This document shows, piece by piece, positions 61,681 to 64,000 of a stretch of 64,000 nucleotides of DNA. The notes beneath the pieces were generated by a model. It saw nothing but the letters and a program-made list of their open reading frames with translations. It made no database searches and was not told where the DNA came from. Origin of the DNA: Terriglobus sp. RCC_193. GTDB lineage: Bacteria; Acidobacteriota; Terriglobia; Terriglobales; Acidobacteriaceae. The DNA lies in the NCBI RefSeq assembly GCF_041355105.1, contig NZ_JBFUPK010000002.1:62001-126000 (forward strand), in the 5' to 3' direction. Every line of letters begins with the position of its first letter. Position 1 is the first letter of the stretch. The position numbers and the translations under genes are program-made.

Positions 61681-63135
61681 TCAGCTCAACACCCAGGTAT
61701 CTTTACTGCCGCCGCCCTGGCTGCTGTTCACCACCAGCGAACCTTTCTTCAGCGCGACACGCGTTAATCCACCCGGCACAATGCGAACCTTATCGCCATA
61801 CAAAACGTAAGGGCGTAGATCCACATGACGTGGCTCAAATCCCTCGCCAAACAAACAGGGCGCACGGCTGAAGGTAATGGTTGGCTGTGCAATATAGTTG
61901 CGCGGATCAGCCTGAATCTTGCGTGCAAATTCTTCACGCTGCGCCTTCGTGCTTTGCGGCCCAATCAACATGCCATAGCCGCCGCTCTCACCCACAGCCT
62001 TTACCACCATCTTGTCCAGATTAGCCAGCACATGGGAACGATCAAGATCGCGAGCGCATAAATACGTCTCCACGTTCTTCAGCACAGGCTCTTCCGACAA
62101 GTAGTAGCGAATGATGTCCGGCACATAGGCATACAACGCCTTGTCATCCGCGACGCCCGTGCCGAATGCATTGGCCAGCGTGACATTGCCCGCGCGATAC
62201 GCGTTAAACAACCCTGCAACACCCAGCATGGAATCCGGGCGGAAGCTCATGGGATCAATAAAGTCATCGTCCACGCGGCGATAAATCACATCCACACGGC
62301 GCAGGCCGCTGGTAGTACGCATGTACACCACGTTGTCATGCGTGGTCAGATCACGACCTTCGACAAGTTCAATGCCCATCTGACGTGCAAGATAAGCGTG
62401 CTCGTAATACGCAGAATTAAATACACCCGGCGTCAGCAAAACGATGTTCGGTTCCGGCCTGCCTTCCGGTGCAAGCGAACGCAGCGTGCCCAGCAATAAC
62501 TGTGTGTACTGCTCAATCGGTCGTACGTTATAGCGACGAAACATCACCGGGAAAATGCGCTTCATCACACGCCGATTCGTCAGCATGTAACTAACACCGG
62601 AGGGCACGCGAAGATTGTCCTCCAACACAACGAACTCGCCATTCTCCAAGCGAATCAGGTCTGTTCCAGTGACGGCGATGTACACATTACGCGGCACCTG
62701 CAAACCAATCATGTGCCGCCGGAACTGCTTGCAGCTATACACAATCTCGCGGGGTACCACACCGTCGGACAGGATGCGGCCCTCGTTGTAAATGTCCTTC
62801 AGAAACAGATTCAACGCGGTGATACGCTGCGTCAGCCCTCGTTCCACCACGGCCCACTCCGACGCAGTAATCATGCGCGGCAACAGATCGTAGGGAAATA
62901 TCTTCTCTGTTCCTTCATCGCGGCCATAAACCGTAAAGGTAATGCCCTGGTTCAGAAACGACAGGTCCGCAGCCTGTTTGCGGCGCTCCACCTCTGTCTT
63001 GGGCAACGAGGAAAACTGCTCCATCAGCACTTGGTATTGCGGGCGCAGTTCGCCAGGCGCAGCGAACATCTCGTCGTACGCATTGTCCAGCAGATATCCG
63101 TCCAGGTTGGGCTTGAGCAGCTCTACGTTGTCCAT
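61681..63135 (-). CDS. Circularly permuted ATP-grasp protein (DUF404/DUF407 type)
   Basis: This 484-residue protein shows the CP-ATP-grasp type 2 blocks: [71 protein letters not shown] and [17 protein letters not shown]. The family probably forms peptide-like bonds and is usually followed by alpha-E and transglutaminase-like genes. None of these follows here within the window. Substrates are unknown. Confidence 0.92.
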   Translation of the reverse strand: MDNVELLKPNLDGYLLDNAYDEMFAAPGELRPQYQVLMEQFSSLPKTEVERRKQAADLSFLNQGITFTVYGRDEGTEKIFPYDLLPRMITASEWAVVERGLTQRITALNLFLKDIYNEGRILSDGVVPREIVYSCKQFRRHMIGLQVPRNVYIAVTGTDLIRLENGEFVVLEDNLRVPSGVSYMLTNRRVMKRIFPVMFRRYNVRPIEQYTQLLLGTLRSLAPEGRPEPNIVLLTPGVFNSAYYEHAYLARQMGIELVEGRDLTTHDNVVYMRTTSGLRRVDVIYRRVDDDFIDPMSFRPDSMLGVAGLFNAYRAGNVTLANAFGTGVADDKALYAYVPDIIRYYLSEEPVLKNVETYLCARDLDRSHVLANLDKMVVKAVGESGGYGMLIGPQSTKAQREEFARKIQADPRNYIAQPTITFSRAPCLFGEGFEPRHVDLRPYVLYGDKVRIVPGGLTRVALKKGSLVVNSSQGGGSKDTWVLS

Positions 63136-63211
63136 GGGTTCCTGACAGTATAGAGTCGCCCCTGCGAACCGCCTACTACTACTTCGTCTGCGCGATCGCC
63201 TTCAAGATTTT

Positions 63212-64000
63212 CTAAAGCTGGCGCCGAAATGCATTTGCGCGCCCAAATTCCTCGCGCAGCTCCGGTGTCTTCAGGTTCTCGCGCAGATGCTGCAACCGCT
63301 GCTCCAGCGTCAGCAGTGTCTCCGCAATGTTCTCCTGATTCGTATGGGCAATGTCGCGCCACATGCTGAAGGGGCTGCTGCCCAGCCGTGTCATCTCCCG
63401 CAGCGCGCGGCCACCAATGGCACGCAGTTCCGGAGAATCACCGAACTTGTCTTCCAACATCGCAGACATGGCCGTAGACACCATCTGTGGCATGTGGCTC
63501 ACCCACGCGCAGATTTCGTCATGCCGCGCGGCATCCATATCCAGCAGCTTTGCGCCAAACTTCTCCACCCATCCGCGCCACTCGGCTTCAATGGGAGTGG
63601 TCTCATGCATGGGCGTGAAGATCCACGTCGCGCCACGGAATAGCGAGGCCTCCGCCAGCGACGCGCCGCCGCTCTCCTTCCCCGCCATGGGATGCCCAGG
63701 AAGAAAGTTATCGGGCATCAGCCGTTCCGCCGCACGCAGAATCTCGGCCTTGGTAGAACCTGCATCTGTGACAAGCTGGCCCGGTCGCAGTTGCGGCGCA
63801 ATGCCCTGTATCCACTGCAGAATCGCCAGCACCGGCACCGCCAGCACAATCACATCTGCCGCAGCAATTGCCGCGCGGTGCTCCTCCGGCGAACGCGCCG
63901 CACGATCAATCGCCCCGGATGCTTCCGCTGCTTTCAGTTCATCGCCGCTGGCGTCGATGCCTGTAATGGAACCGGAAAATCCGGCTTCACGCAGCGCAAG
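63212..64000 (-). CDS. Prephenate/arogenate dehydrogenase (5' truncated)
   Basis: At least 263 codons run off the right window edge. The visible part begins inside the NAD-binding fold (LALREAGFSGSITGIDASGD). It continues with DVIVLAVPV, TDAGSTKAEI, FLPGHPMAGKESGG, WVSHMPQMVSTAM and GRALREMTRLGSSPFSMWRDI. These are the TyrA-type blocks that bind NAD and oxidatively decarboxylate prephenate in tyrosine biosynthesis. No TyrA regulatory domain is visible at the C-terminus. Confidence 0.93.
   Translation of the reverse strand, partial: LALREAGFSGSITGIDASGDELKAAEASGAIDRAARSPEEHRAAIAAADVIVLAVPVLAILQWIQGIAPQLRPGQLVTDAGSTKAEILRAAERLMPDNFLPGHPMAGKESGGASLAEASLFRGATWIFTPMHETTPIEAEWRGWVEKFGAKLLDMDAARHDEICAWVSHMPQMVSTAMSAMLEDKFGDSPELRAIGGRALREMTRLGSSPFSMWRDIAHTNQENIAETLLTLEQRLQHLRENLKTPELREEFGRANAFRRQL

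Overview
The window is a GC-rich bacterial chromosome segment. The best guess for its source is the family Acidobacteriaceae (Acidobacteriota; the Terriglobus, Granulicella or Edaphobacter group). The supporting signs are two exported VWA proteins of the type known as 'VWFA-related Acidobacterial domain', a very large PIG-L deacetylase, a DUF1080 protein, a solo circularly permuted ATP-grasp protein, and a dispersed intergenic repeat built around a CCCAGGTT/AACCTGGG stem. The genus is inference. No phage, IS element or CRISPR array was seen, and only one tRNA was found (tRNA-Phe, GAA).

Layout. 1-1215 is the end of an exported GH18 chitinase. 1299-10494 is a leftward tripartite efflux operon (membrane fusion protein, RND permease 1, RND permease 2) with a two-gene nucleotidyltransferase cassette lodged between the permeases. 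10729-15973 runs rightward: a HAD-UbiA prenyltransferase fusion, pheS, an S23-type four-helix-bundle gene bracketed by inverted octamer repeats, and a short pheT. 16005-28068 is mostly leftward housekeeping: DUF72, VWA, RluD-type pseudouridine synthase, Lgt-like protein, a long non-coding stretch, ThuA-like protein, ZapA with a coiled-coil partner, CysS, TsaD, an amidohydrolase and an AI-2E-type permease. 28154-34010 holds CCA-adding enzyme, an amine-oxidase-like flavoprotein, a DMT exporter (leftward), ruvB, yggS and yggU. 34247-38579 holds an MBL hydrolase, acyltransferase 3, TSUP permease, DUF971 and DUF3050. 39297-41893 has a second VWA protein and a sorbosone-dehydrogenase-like protein. 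41990-46171 is a leftward run of exported or regulatory genes. 46398-48514 is an ECF42-type cassette of two YCII proteins and a sigma factor. 48515-49845 is a gene-poor island with a palindrome array and several repeats. 49846-64000 holds a metallophosphatase, M50 protease, DtxR/MntR regulator, PIG-L deacetylase, polysaccharide deacetylase, exported adenosine deaminase, tRNA-Phe, a carbohydrate porin, a zinc-ribbon membrane protein, ATP-grasp protein and partial tyrA.

The most interesting signals are: (1) the nucleotidyltransferase pair embedded with 1-2 bp spacing in the efflux operon; (2) four copies of the palindrome AGTGATATCACT, three at an exact 34 bp pitch, with no regulator or clear target gene nearby; (3) an S23 gene bracketed by 19 bp inverted repeats whose octamer unit also sits inside the tsaD reading frame; (4) a 30-nt element that abuts the stop codon of two unrelated genes and shows a compensatory base change; and (5) a TGTCGA-N17-CGTC promoter upstream of the ECF42 cassette. 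All calls come from reading the sequence; no database search was run.
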